A stretch of DNA of 64,000 nucleotides from Panagrolaimus kolymaensis (lineage: Eukaryota; Nematoda; Chromadorea; Rhabditida; Panagrolaimidae). Made by a program: the position numbers and the translations under genes. Below the pieces are notes generated by a model that saw only the letters and a program-made list of their open reading frames with translations, was not told the origin of the DNA and searched no databases. Each line of letters starts with the position of its first letter. Positions within the stretch are counted from its first letter, which is position 1. The stretch spans positions 124,001-188,000 of the forward strand of contig JAJQJQ010000082.1 of NCBI GenBank assembly GCA_028622995.1. The letters are read 5' to 3'. This document shows, one piece after another, positions 14,301-24,689 of the stretch.

Positions 14301-16740
14301 TCTTAAAAAATATTGGATCCTGCTAAAATATTATCTACCCCTATTTGTTTCCAACCAAAAAGTTTCTTTCTTCACTGTCACTCATGAAAGTGATTCAGTA
14401 AATTATCTGCACTACTATTTTTGATTTTATTTTTTTCTTAAAAAATATTGGATCCTGCTAAAATATTATATACCCCTATTTGTTTCAAACCAGAAAGTTT
14501 CTTTCTTCACTGTCACTCATGAAAGTGATTCAGTAAATTATCTGCACTACTAATTTTGATTTTATATTTTTCTTAAAAAATATTGGATCCTGCTAAAATA
14601 TTATCTACCCCTATTTGTTTCAAACCAAAAAGTTTCTTTCTTCACTGTCACTCATGAAAGTGATTCAGTAAATTATCTGCACTACTATTTTTGATTTTAT
14701 TTTTTTCTTAAAAAATATTGGATCCTGCTAAAATATTATCTACCCCTATTTGTTTCAAACCAAAAAGTTTCTTTCTTCACTGTCACTCATGAAAGTGATT
14801 CAGTAAATTATCTGCACTACTATTTTTGATTTTATTTTTTTCTTAAAAAATATTGGATCCTGCTAAAATATTATATACCCCTATTTGTTTCAAACCAAAA
14901 AGTTTCTTTCTTCACTGTCACTCATGAAAGTGATTCAGTAAATTATCTGCACTACTATTTTTGATTTTATTTTTTTCTTAAAAAATATTGGATCCTGCTA
15001 AAATATTATATACCCCTATTTGTTTCAAACCAAAAAGTTTCTTTCTTCACTGTCACTCATGAAAGTGATTCAGTAAATTATCTGCACTACTAATTTTGAT
15101 TTTATTTTTTTCTTAAAAAATATTGGATCCTGCTAAAATATTATATACCCCTATTTGTTTCAAACCAGAAAGTTTCTTTCTTCACTGTCACTCATGAAAG
15201 TGATTCAGTAAATTATCTGCACTACTAATTTTGATTTTATTTTTTTCTTAAAAAATATTGGATCCTGCTAAAATATTATCTGCCCCTATTTGTTTCAAAC
15301 CAAAAAGTTTCTTTCTTCACTGTCACTCATGAAAGTGATTCAGTAAATTATCTGCACTACTAATTTTGATTTTATTTTTTTCTTAAAAAATATTGGATCC
15401 TGCTAAAATATTATATACCCCTATTTGTTTCAAACCAGAAAGTTTCTTTCTTCACTGTCACTCATGAAAGTGATTCAGTAAATTATCTGCACTACTATTT
15501 TTGATTTTATTTTTTTCTTAAAAAATATTGGATCCTGCTAAAATATTATATACCCCTATTTGTTTCAAACCAAAAAGTTTCTTTCTTCACTGTCACTCAT
15601 GAAAGTGATTCAGTAAATTATCTGCACTACTAATTTTGATTTTATTTTTTTCTTAAAAAATAATGGATCCTGCTAAAATATTATCTGCCCCTATTTGTTT
15701 CAAACCAAAATGTTTCTTTCTTCACTGTCACTCATGAAAGTGATTCAGTAAATTATCTGCACTACTAATTTTGATTTTATTTTTTTCTTAAAAAATATTG
15801 GATCCTGCTAAAATATTATATACCCCTATTTGTTTCAAACCAGAAAGTTTCTTTCTTCACTGTCACTCATGAAAGTGATTCAGTAAATTATCTGCACTAC
15901 TATTTTTGATTTTATTTTTTTCTTAAAAAATATTGGATCCTGCTAAAATATTATATACCCCTATTTGTTTCAAACCAAAAAGTTTCTTTCTTCACTGTCA
16001 CTCATGAAAGTGATTCAGTAAATTATCTGCACTACTAATTTTGATTTTATTTTTTTCTTAAAAAATATTGGATCCTGCTAAAATATTATCTGCCCCTATT
16101 TGTTTCAAACCAAAAAGTTTCTTTCTTCACTGTCACTCATGAAAGTGATTCAGTAAATTATCTGCACTACTAATTTTGATTTTATTTTTTTCTTAAAAAA
16201 TAATGGATCCTGCTAAAATATTATCTGCCCCTATTTGTTTCAAACCAAAATGTTTCTTTCTTCACTGTCACTCATGAAAGTGATTCAGTAAATTATCTGC
16301 ACTACTAATTTTGATTTTATTTTTTTCTTAAAAAATAATGGATCCTGCTAAAATATTATCTGCCCCTATTTGTTTCAAACCAAAAAGTTTCTTTCTTCAC
16401 TGTCACTCATGAAAGTGATTCAGTAAATTATCTGCACTACTAATTTAGATTTTATTTTTTTCTTAAAAAATATTGGATCCTGCTAAAATATTATCTGCCC
16501 CTATTTGTTTCAAACCAAAAAGTTTCTTTCTTCACTGTCACTCATGAAAGTGATTCAGTAAATTATCTGCACTACTAATTTTGATTTTATTTTTTTCTTA
16601 AAAAATATTGGATCCTGCTAAAATATTATCTGCCCCTATTTGTTTCAAACCAAAAAGTTTCTTTCTTCACTGTCACTCATGAAAGTGATTCAGTAAATTA
16701 TCTGCACTACTAATTTTGATTTTATTTTTTTCTTAAAAAA
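11341..16740 (+). repeat. Mixed satellite block with A, B and hybrid monomers
   Basis: Forty monomers in which subtype A (CTGCCC, TGTTTC), subtype B (ATACCC or CTACCC, AGTTTC) and both hybrid types alternate. ATACCC with TGTTTC appears near 11476, 11746 and 11881. CTGCCC with AGTTTC appears near 12016 and 16066 and repeatedly from 16336 to 16740. The CAGAAAG variant recurs near 13951, 14221, 14491, 15166, 15436 and 15841. The hybrids show that diagnostic sites are reshuffled between monomers, as expected from gene conversion or crossover within the repeat. Confidence 0.8.
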
Positions 16741-19700
16741 TAATGGATCCTGCTAAAATATTATCTGCCCCTATTTGTTTCAAACCAAAATGTTTCTTTC
16801 TTCACTGTCACTCATGAAAGTGATTCAGTAAATTATCTGCACTACTATTTGTGATTTTATTTTTTTCTTAAAAAATAATGGATCCTGCTAAAATATTATC
16901 TGCCCTTATTTGTTTCAAACCAAAATGTTTCTTTCTTCACTGTCACTCATGAAAGTGATTCAGTAAATTATCTGCACTACTATTTGTGATTTTATTTTTT
17001 TCTTAAAAAATATTGGATCCTGCTAAAATATTATCTGCCCCTATTTGTTTCAAACCAAAATGTTTCTTTCTTCACTGTCACTCATGAAAGTGATTCAGTA
17101 AATTATCTGCACTACTATTTGTGATTTTATTTTTTTCTTAAAAAATATTGGATCCTGCTAAAATATTATCTGCCCCTATTTGTTTCAAACCAAAATGTTT
17201 CTTTCTTCACTGTCACTCATGAAAGTGATTCAGTAAATTATCTGCACTACTATTTGTGATTTTATTTTTTTCTTAAAAAATAATGGATCCTGCTAAAATA
17301 TTATCTGCCCTTATTTGTTTCAAACCAAAATGTTTCTTTCTTCACTGTCACTCATGAAAGTGATTCAGTAAATTATCTGCACTACTAATTTTGATTTTAT
17401 TTTTTTCTTAAAAAATAATGGATCCTGCTAAAATATTATCTGCCCCTATTTGTTTCAAACCAAAATGTTTCTTTCTTCACTGTCACTCATGAAAGTGATT
17501 CAGTAAATTATCTGCACTACTATTTGTGATTTTATTTTTTTCTTAAAAAATAATGGATCCTGCTAAAATATTATCTGCCCTTATTTGTTTCAAACCAAAA
17601 TGTTTCTTTCTTCACTGTCACTCATGAAAGTGATTCAGTAAATTATCTGCACTACTATTTGTGATTTTATTTTTTTCTTAAAAAATATTGGATCCTGCTA
17701 AAATATTATCTGCCCCTATTTGTTTCAAACCAAAATGTTTCTTTCTTCACTGTCACTCATGAAAGTGATTCAGTAAATTATCTGCACTACTAATTTTGAT
17801 TTTATTTTTTTCTTAAAAAATAATGGATCCTGCTAAAATATTATCTGCCCTTATTTGTTTCAAACCAAAATGTTTCTTTCTTCACTGTCACTCATGAAAG
17901 TGATTCAGTAAATTATCTGCACTACTATTTGTGATTTTATTTTTTTCTTAAAAAATATTGGATCCTGCTAAAATATTATCTGCCCCTATTTGTTTCAAAC
18001 CAAAATGTTTCTTTCTTCACTGTCACTCATGAAAGTGATTCAGTAAATTATCTGCACTACTATTTGTGATTTTATTTTTTTCTTAAAAAATATTGGATCC
18101 TGCTAAAATATTATCTGCCCCTATTTGTTTCAAACCAAAATGTTTCTTTCTTCACTGTCACTCATGAAAGTGATTCAGTAAATTATCTGCACTACTATTT
18201 GTGATTTTATTTTTTTCTTAAAAAATAATGGATCCTGCTAAAATATTATCTGCCCTTATTTGTTTCAAACCAAAATGTTTCTTTCTTCACTGTCACTCAT
18301 GAAAGTGATTCAGTAAATTATCTGCACTACTATTTGTGATTTTATTTTTTTCTTAAAAAATAATGGATCCTGCTAAAATATTATCTGCCCTTATTTGTTT
18401 CAAACCAAAATGTTTCTTTCTTCACTGTCACTCATGAAAGTGATTCAGTAAATTATCTGCACTACTATTTGTGATTTTATTTTTTTCTTAAAAAATATTG
18501 GATCCTGCTAAAATATTATCTGCCCCTATTTGTTTCAAACCAAAATGTTTCTTTCTTCACTGTCACTCATGAAAGTGATTCAGTAAATTATCTGCACTAC
18601 TATTTGTGATTTTATTTTTTTCTTAAAAAATATTGGATCCTGCTAAAATATTATCTGCCCCTATTTGTTTCAAACCAAAATGTTTCTTTCTTCACTGTCA
18701 CTCATGAAAGTGATTCAGTAAATTATCTGCACTACTATTTGTGATTTTATTTTTTTCTTAAAAAATATTGGATCCTGCTAAAATATTATCTGCCCCTATT
18801 TGTTTCAAACCAAAATGTTTCTTTCTTCACTGTCACTCATGAAAGTGATTCAGTAAATTATCTGCACTACTAATTTTGATTTTATTTTTTTCTTAAAAAA
18901 TAATGGATCCTGCTAAAATATTATCTGCCCCTATTTGTTTCAAACAAAAATGTTTCTTTCTTCACTGTCACTCATGAAAGTGATTCAGTAAATTATCTGC
19001 ACTACTATTTGTGATTTTATTTTTTTCTTAAAAAATATTGTATCCTGCTAAAATATTATCTGCCCCTATTTGTTTCAAACCAAAATGTTTCTTTCTTCAC
19101 TGTCACTCATGAAAGTGATTCAGTAAATTATCTGCACTACTATTTGTGATTTTATTTTTTTCTTAAAAAATATTGGATCCTGCTAAAATATTATCTGCCC
19201 TTATTTGTTTCAAACCAAAATGTTTCTTTCTTCACTGTCACTCATGAAAGTGATTCAGTAAATTATCTGCACTACTATTTGTGATTTTATTTTTTTCTTA
19301 AAAAATAATGGATCCTGCTAAAATATTATCTGCCCTTATTTGTTTCAAACCAAAATGTTTCTTTCTTCACTGTCACTCATGAAAGTGATTCAGTAAATTA
19401 TCTGCACTACTATTTGTGATTTTATTTTTTTCTTAAAAAATATTGGATCCTGCTAAAATATTATCTGCCCCTATTTGTTTCAAACCAAAATGTTTCTTTC
19501 TTCACTGTCACTCATGAAAGTGATTCAGTAAATTATCTGCACTACTATTTGTGATTTTATTTTTTTCTTAAAAAATAATGGATCCTGCTAAAATATTATC
19601 TGCCCTTATTTGTTTCAAACCAAAATGTTTCTTTCTTCACTGTCACTCATGAAAGTGATTCAGTAAATTATCTGCACTACTATTTGTGATTTTATTTTTT

Positions 19701-22148
19701 TCTTAAAAAATAATGGATCCTGCTAAAATATTATCTGCCCTTATTTGTTTCAAACCAAAATGTTTCTTTCTTCACTGTCACTCATGAAAGTGATTCAGTA
19801 AATTATCTGCACTACTATTTGTGATTTTATTTTTTTCTTAAAAAATAATGGATCCTGCTAAAATATTATCTGCCCTTATTTGTTTCAAACCAAAATGTTT
19901 CTTTCTTCACTGTCACTCATGAAAGTGATTCAGTAAATTATCTGCACTACTATTTGTGATTTTATTTTTTTCTTAAAAAATATTGGATCCTGCTAAAATA
20001 TTATCTGCCCTTATTTGTTTCAAACCAAAATGTTTCTTTCTTCACTGTCACTCATGAAAGTGATTCAGTAAATTATCTGCACTACTATTTGTGATTTTAT
20101 TTTTTTCTTAAAAAATATTGTATCCTGCTAAAATATTATCTGCCCTTATTTGTTTCAAACCAAAATGTTTCTTTCTTCACTGTCACTCATGAAAGTGATT
20201 CAGTAAATTATCTGCACTACTATTTGTGATTTTATTTTTTTCTTAAAAAATAATGGATCCTGCTAAAATATTATCTGCCCTTATTTGTTTCAAACCAAAA
20301 TGTTTCTTTCTTCACTGTCACTCATGAAAGTGATTCAGTAAATTATCTGCACTACTATTTGTGATTTTATTTTTTTCTTAAAAAATATTGGATCCTGCTA
20401 AAATATTATCTGCCCCTATTTGTTTCAAACCAAAATGTTTCTTTCTTCACTGTCACTCATGAAAGTGATTCAGTAAATTATCTGCACTACTATTTGTGAT
20501 TTTATTTTTTTCTTAAAAAATAATGGATCCTGCTAAAATATTATCTGCCCTTATTTGTTTCAAACCAAAATGTTTCTTTCTTCACTGTCACTCATGAAAG
20601 TGATTCAGTAAATTATCTGCACTACTATTTGTGATTTTATTTTTTTCTTAAAAAATATTGGATCCTGCTAAAATATTATCTGCCCCTATTTGTTTCAAAC
20701 CAAAATGTTTCTTTCTTCACTGTCACTCATGAAAGTGATTCAGTAAATTATCTGCACTACTATTTGTGATTTTATTTTTTTCTTAAAAAATAATGGATCC
20801 TGCTAAAATATTATCTGCCCTTATTTGTTTCAAACCAAAATGTTTCTTTCTTCACTGTCACTCATGAAAGTGATTCAGTAAATTATCTGCACTACTATTT
20901 GTGATTTTATTTTTTTCTTAAAAAATAATGGATCCTGCTAAAATATTATCTGCCCTTATTTGTTTCAAACCAAAATGTTTCTTTCTTCACTGTCACTCAT
21001 GAAAGTGATTCAGTAAATTATCTGCACTACTATTTGTGATTTTATTTTTTTCTTAAAAAATAATGGATCCTGCTAAAATATTATCTGCCCTTATTTGTTT
21101 CAAACCAAAATGTTTCTTTCTTCACTGTCACTCATGAAAGTGATTCAGTAAATTATCTGCACTACTATTTGTGATTTTATTTTTTTCTTAAAAAATATTG
21201 GATCCTGCTAAAATATTATCTGCCCTTATTTGTTTCAAACCAAAATGTTTCTTTCTTCACTGTCACTCATGAAAGTGATTCAGTAAATTATCTGCACTAC
21301 TATTTGTGATTTTATTTTTTTCTTAAAAAATATTGTATCCTGCTAAAATATTATCTGCCCTTATTTGTTTCAAACCAAAATGTTTCTTTCTTCACTGTCA
21401 CTCATGAAAGTGATTCAGTAAATTATCTGCACTACTATTTGTGATTTTATTTTTTTCTTAAAAAATAATGGATCCTGCTAAAATATTATCTGCCCTTATT
21501 TGTTTCAAACCAAAATGTTTCTTTCTTCACTGTCACTCATGAAAGTGATTCAGTAAATTATCTGCACTACTATTTGTGATTTTATTTTTTTCTTAAAAAA
21601 TATTGGATCCTGCTAAAATATTATCTGCCCCTATTTGTTTCAAACCAAAATGTTTCTTTCTTCACTGTCACTCATGAAAGTGATTCAGTAAATTATCTGC
21701 ACTACTATTTGTGATTTTATTTTTTTCTTAAAAAATAATGGATCCTGCTAAAATATTATCTGCCCTTATTTGTTTCAAACCAAAATGTTTCTTTCTTCAC
21801 TGTCACTCATGAAAGTGATTCAGTAAATTATCTGCACTACTATTTGTGATTTTATTTTTTTCTTAAAAAATATTGGATCCTGCTAAAATATTATCTGCCC
21901 CTATTTGTTTCAAACCAAAATGTTTCTTTCTTCACTGTCACTCATGAAAGTGATTCAGTAAATTATCTGCACTACTATTTGTGATTTTATTTTTTTCTTA
22001 AAAAATAATGGATCCTGCTAAAATATTATCTGCCCTTATTTGTTTCAAACCAAAATGTTTCTTTCTTCACTGTCACTCATGAAAGTGATTCAGTAAATTA
22101 TCTGCACTACTATTTGTGATTTTATTTTTTTCTTAAAAAATATTGGAT
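16741..22148 (+). repeat. Homogeneous subtype A block next to the gene island
   Basis: Forty monomers, all with CTGCCC and TGTTTC; most have TATTTGT and many have T before TATTTG. Variation is limited to TATTGG/TAATGG, C/T before TATTTG, TATTTGT/TAATTTT, and a GTATCC that destroys the BamHI site near 19041, 20121 and 21335. This is the most uniform long part of the left array and lies directly against the gene island, ending at 22148 after the bases TATTGGAT. Confidence 0.8.
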
Positions 22149-22863
22149 AAAAAGAACCTGCTTCATAAAGATGTGGATGAAATTTACAAAGAACGAGAAA
22201 TCATCGAAAAAGCTAATGAAAAGTTTGCAACATTCTTGAAAATGGGTAATGATCCAACTGAAAATGAATTCAACCGTCGTATTGCGAAAGAAAAAGCAAT
22301 AGTTTGTTTGACTTGTTTGTGATCATTTTTATGTTGTTAATTTTCAGAATGGTGATCACGTTAAAGATTATAAGAAACTTGGTCAAAAGAAAGCTGAATA
22401 TCTTGGGCAGAAACGAGTGAACGATGAAACTGTTACAATGATTATTGGAGAAATCAATGCTCTTGTTAATCAACTTTGCAACCTTGCATACTATGGTAAA
22501 CGATTTGCTGATGTTGTCAATCATATCAAATCAGATGATTCTGTTGAAGCTCATCATAGCTTCTCCGATATTACTTCGCTTCGATCACCTCTTCGTCGCA
22601 AGAATATTATTACATCTCAATCATCTTTTCAACGCAATGATAACGTTTTAAGTCCATCGCCTTTTGAACTCACTCATAATGCTTTAAGAACATCACCAAT
22701 TGAACACAGTAGTGCTCTTTCAAGTTCATCATCATTTCAACGAAGTGATCCTGCTCAAACACCTGCTTCAACTCCTCCTCCACCTCAATTTCATTCCAAA
22801 CCAAGCTTCTTTGGTTCGTTTCGACAATCGTCTTCTAAACGATTTACTAAATCTAAATTATGA
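22149..22863 (+). pseudogene. 3' part of an unrecognised gene, 5' end cut off by the left satellite array
   Basis: I do not recognise the family. Two exons can be read in one frame: 22149-22301, a 46-bp GT...AG intron (22302-22347, donor GTTTGT, acceptor TTTTCAG, phase 0), then 22348-22863 ending in TGA. The readable protein is at least 222 residues. Its first half is charged and likely helical, with many Lys and Glu. The last 90 residues are Ser/Pro-rich and low in complexity, with repeated SSSFQR-like motifs, a run of four prolines and a basic Ser-rich end (SSSKRFTKSKL). Reading upstream in frame enters the satellite and meets TAA within a few codons; there is no start codon, 5' exon or promoter, so the gene is 5'-truncated at the junction. 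A poly(A) signal follows at 22950. The open frame, spliceable intron and intact poly(A) signal suggest recent truncation. Function is unknown; an adaptor or coiled-coil protein would be a guess. Confidence 0.7.
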
Positions 22864-22949
22864 GTTTTTTACAAAAGTTTTATTGTTGTTTGACTAAATT
22901 TTACTGTTGTGTCTTATATTGAATTTTGTTTCGTTCATATGTATTTTTC

Positions 22950-22955
22950 AATAAA
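22950..22955 (+). terminator. Poly(A) signal AATAAA of the left truncated gene
   Basis: Canonical AATAAA 87 bases after the TGA of the upstream plus-strand frame, followed by T- and GT-rich sequence (GTTGTTTTTC) of the kind found downstream of cleavage sites. It fits as the 3' end of the 22149-22863 gene. Confidence 0.65.
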
Positions 22956-23413
22956 GTTGTTTTTCATTTGTTGGGTTTTCCATTGTTTGTATCATATTTT
23001 GTTTGTTTGCCAGTTATAATATAGTTTGATGCATGTCAAAGTGTTTCATCGTTGGTTGATTTCTTTCATTATTTTTTGTTGCTGGTTCATCTCTTTTCCT
23101 GCCTTTCCATTGTTGCTTTCATTTGATTCATTATTACCTGAAGCAAAGTGCGGTTTATTAAGATTTTTCATGAAGGATGCGAATAATTGAAAATTATTAC
23201 CACTAATAACTGCTTTAGTTGTTTTCAAAAAAATGGTTGGAAATATTCTTTCGTTAGATTACTTTTGTGAAATTCTCGTTTCTTGCTTTCTTACATCTGC
23301 GAATACCTCAATAACTCGATTATGCCATTTTCAAGCTACCCGACTAATCAAAAAAGTGAAATACTGATTCAAATCGCAAAAAAAAGAAGACACAAAAAAG
23401 ATTGAAAAACGTT
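22956..23413. other. Intergenic spacer between two convergent genes
   Basis: AT-rich stretch between the 3' end of the plus-strand gene and the 3' end of the minus-strand gene. A 60-codon frame on the minus strand (23046-23228) has an Asn/Lys-rich translation with no recognisable motif, and I do not call it. No RNA gene or repeat was seen. Confidence 0.5.
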
Positions 23414-23419
23414 TTTATT
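23414..23419 (-). terminator. Poly(A) signal of the minus-strand Gln/Gly-rich gene
   Basis: TTTATT on the plus strand reads AATAAA on the minus strand, about 130 bases after the minus-strand stop at 23546-23548. It is the nearest canonical signal and fits as the 3' end of that gene. Confidence 0.55.
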
Positions 23420-23551
23420 TAGATTTCACAAAATACATATAAAATCGGATTAAATACATTTTTTATATATTACATTAGAGACGAGGAAAGTGAGAGAGAC
23501 GACGACCATAACGAGGATGAGTGAAGCATGATGTTTGCGGAGTTCTTATTT

Positions 23552-23623
23552 AGGTCCAAGATAGCAGGAAACATCCGCGCCGGGCTTAGGTCCAAGATAG
23601 CATGAGACATCAGCACGTGGTTT
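23552..23623 (-). repeat. Two tandem 36-bp coding repeats at the C-terminus
   Basis: Two adjacent 12-codon units, each containing ADVSCYLGPK and preceded by KPR in the first copy and KPG in the second, form the very end of the minus-strand protein. The DNA copies share TTAGGTCCAAGATAGCA (plus strand) and differ at several third positions and in the Arg/Gly codon, so the duplication is not brand new. Each unit has one Cys and one Tyr; its role is unknown. Confidence 0.85.
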
Positions 23624-23774
23624 GGTGACGCCAGGAGTGCCAGATCCAGCAGGATTGTTATTTTGATCAGGAGTACTTGATCCACCAGCAGATGAGCCAC
23701 CAGATGATGAGCCAAAAGCATATTCTTCCCGTTGATATCCACCACCACCTGAAGAACCACCATATGAACCATCA

Positions 23775-23782
23775 CCGCCAAC
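23775..23782. repeat. Target site duplication, left copy
   Basis: CCGCCAAC immediately before the element, identical to the copy at 24278-24285. On the coding strand it reads GTTGGCGG, part of Val-Gly-Gly codons of the host gene. Confidence 0.88.
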
Positions 23783-24277
23783 CAGAGCTGTCGAATCACT
23801 CGATAAGTGAAGGATAAGTTTCACTTCACTTAACTTTTTTTTGAAATAAGTGAGTGGTAAGTGAGTGAGCAGAGAAACAAAGAAAAAATAAGTGAGTGAA
23901 GTTAAGTGAAGCTTCACTTAACTTTAGTGAAGGCTTCACTCAAGCCAGAGTGAAGCTTTGCTTCGCATATGTTAAAAAAATTCTGATTTCATATTTTTGC
24001 TTTTCGGCGTTATATTTTAATAATTCTTGTCTCAATTTTAATTATGATAAACTCAAAAATGATATAAGAAATAAAAATTAATTAATTTTGATATAAAAAA
24101 ATCAGTAAAATTAATGTTTGGCCTTTTGTGTCTTCACTTAAGTTAAGTGAAGCTTCACTAATGATAAGTGATAAGTGAAAGTGAGTGAAACTTTTTCACT
24201 TATTTTTGAGTTTCACTAAAGTTTAGTGAAAAGAGAAATAGTTTCACTTCACTTAGTTTGGTTGTTTGACAGCTCTG
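23783..24277. mobile_element. Non-autonomous hAT-type (MITE) insertion, 495 bp
   Basis: Termini are inverted repeats: CAGAGCTGTCGAA at the left, and the right end reads CAGAGCTGTCAAA on the opposite strand (12 of 13 identical). The element is flanked on both sides by CCGCCAAC, a perfect 8-bp duplication. An 8-bp target duplication with termini beginning CAGAG is typical of the hAT superfamily. The element is too short to encode a transposase and shows no coding frame of interest. Both subterminal regions are packed with AGTGAAG/CTTCACT motifs in both orientations, including a 26-bp perfect palindrome, around an AT-rich core (about 23970-24120). Subterminal short repeats are commonly bound by hAT transposases; that these do so here is inference. 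The element sits in the coding exon of the minus-strand gene, and removing it with one duplication copy restores the reading frame exactly. Confidence 0.88.
23899..23924. repeat. Perfect 26-bp palindrome inside the hAT-type element
   Basis: All 13 base pairs are complementary around a central AAGCTT, with arms of AAGTTAAGTGAAG. A related inverted pair, CTTCACTTA and TAAGTGAAG separated by 3 bases, lies at 24132-24152 near the other end. They are part of the element's subterminal motif clusters and could fold or bind protein as dyads. Confidence 0.85.
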
Positions 24278-24285
24278 CCGCCAAC
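24278..24285. repeat. Target site duplication, right copy
   Basis: CCGCCAAC immediately after the element, an exact 8-base match to 23775-23782. The 8-bp length points to hAT rather than Tc1/mariner (2 bp) or Mutator-like (9-11 bp) elements. Confidence 0.88.
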
Positions 24286-24680
24286 GCCATCAAAAGAAGC
24301 CATCATGTGAGTTCCATCAAGAGTTTGTGTTCCATCAGTTGATAGGCATGAATATTCTTCCACAGCTTCGGGTTGTCCAGCCCATTGTTGACTACCAGGT
24401 TGTCCAGACCATGCTTGTTTTTGACCAGCTTGTTGTTGACCAGCTTGCCATTGACCAGGTTGGCCTTGCCATTGACTACCAGAAGGTTGAGAAGCTTGCC
24501 ATTCGCCACCTAAAAAAAAGAAAGCATGAAAAAAGGGAAAAAAAAGTTTTAAAAAAAAACCAACCTTGTTGAGGAGCACCAGAGAAAGAAGCCATGTTGT
24601 TTAGAAGATGCGATGATTCAGCGACGTCACGAAAGAGTTGGAAATGAACTCGATTGAAGCTTTTTCATTGCATCGTTCGG

Positions 24681-24689
24681 CCTTTTATA
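24681..24689 (-). promoter_or_regulatory. TATA box of the minus-strand Gln/Gly-rich gene
   Basis: CCTTTTATA on the plus strand reads TATAAAAGG on the minus strand, a consensus TATA box about 90 bases before the minus-strand start codon at 24595. Transcription would be expected to start near 24655, leaving a 5' leader of about 60 bases. Confidence 0.65.

Larger units (their letters stand above)
1..22148 (+). repeat. Left satellite array, 135-bp monomer
   Basis: Tandem array of a 135-bp monomer in 164 complete periods plus the first 8 bases of a 165th; GGATCC recurs every 135 bases from position 5. The monomer is about 28% GC and ends in long T and A tracts. I see no insertion or deletion in the whole stretch: the register returns exactly every 540 bases and 164 x 135 = 22140. 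Differences are substitutions at a few fixed sites: TATTGG/TAATGG, GGATCC/GTATCC, CTGCCC/CTACCC/ATACCC, C/T before TATTTG, CAAACC/CCAACC, TGTTTC/AGTTTC, and TAATTTT/TATTTTT/TATTTGT. The period is 45 codons long but all six frames contain stops, so it is not coding. The array continues beyond the left edge and ends inside TATTGGAT at the gene island. It is a classical satellite; a centromeric or subtelomeric role cannot be judged here. Confidence 0.98.
23546..24595 (-). pseudogene. Gln/Gly/Trp-rich small protein gene, coding exon interrupted by a hAT-type element
   Basis: Family not recognised. The start codon is at 24593-24595, beginning MASFSGAPQQ. A 55-bp intron (24510-24564, donor GTTGGT, acceptor TTTTTAG, phase 1) follows, then a long exon ending in TAA at 23546-23548. 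Residues 12-60 are a low-complexity Gln/Trp/Gly region with repeated GQPGQW-like motifs. A short ordered-looking stretch (EEYSCLSTDGTQTLDG) comes next, then Gly/Ser-rich sequence, and a C-terminal tandem pair containing ADVSCYLGPK. The exon is split at 23783-24277 by a 495-bp insertion. As it stands, translation enters the element and stops at 24253-24255 after VKQPN. Leaving out the element and one 8-bp duplication gives 492 coding bases (164 codons with stop) in one frame, which strongly supports the gene model. A TATA box lies upstream at 24681-24689 and a poly(A) signal downstream, so the gene was probably active before insertion. There is no signal peptide or membrane segment. Confidence 0.75.

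Noticed and set aside
1..22148. CRISPR-like array
   Set aside because: Regular spacing, but the full 135-bp unit is repeated with no variable spacers; it is a eukaryotic satellite.
1..22148. Repeat protein encoded by the satellite (135 = 45 codons)
   Set aside because: All six frames have stops in each monomer, so no continuous frame exists.
22270..22524. 84-codon minus-strand frame
   Set aside because: Antisense to the two-exon truncated gene, with AT-rich composition and no motif.
23046..23228. 60-codon minus-strand frame
   Set aside because: Asn/Lys-rich composition typical of AT-rich spacer, with no motif, and placed in the 3' region between convergent genes.
23470..23799. 109-codon minus-strand frame (IRQLWLAVMV...)
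   Set aside because: It is the shifted frame of the Gly/Ser-rich exon of the minus-strand gene.
23787..24272. hAT-type element spliced out as an intron using GT and AG inside its terminal repeats
   Set aside because: CT/GTCAAA...GACAG/CTCTGG has GT and AG, but the joined exon is out of frame with the Gly/Ser-rich part.
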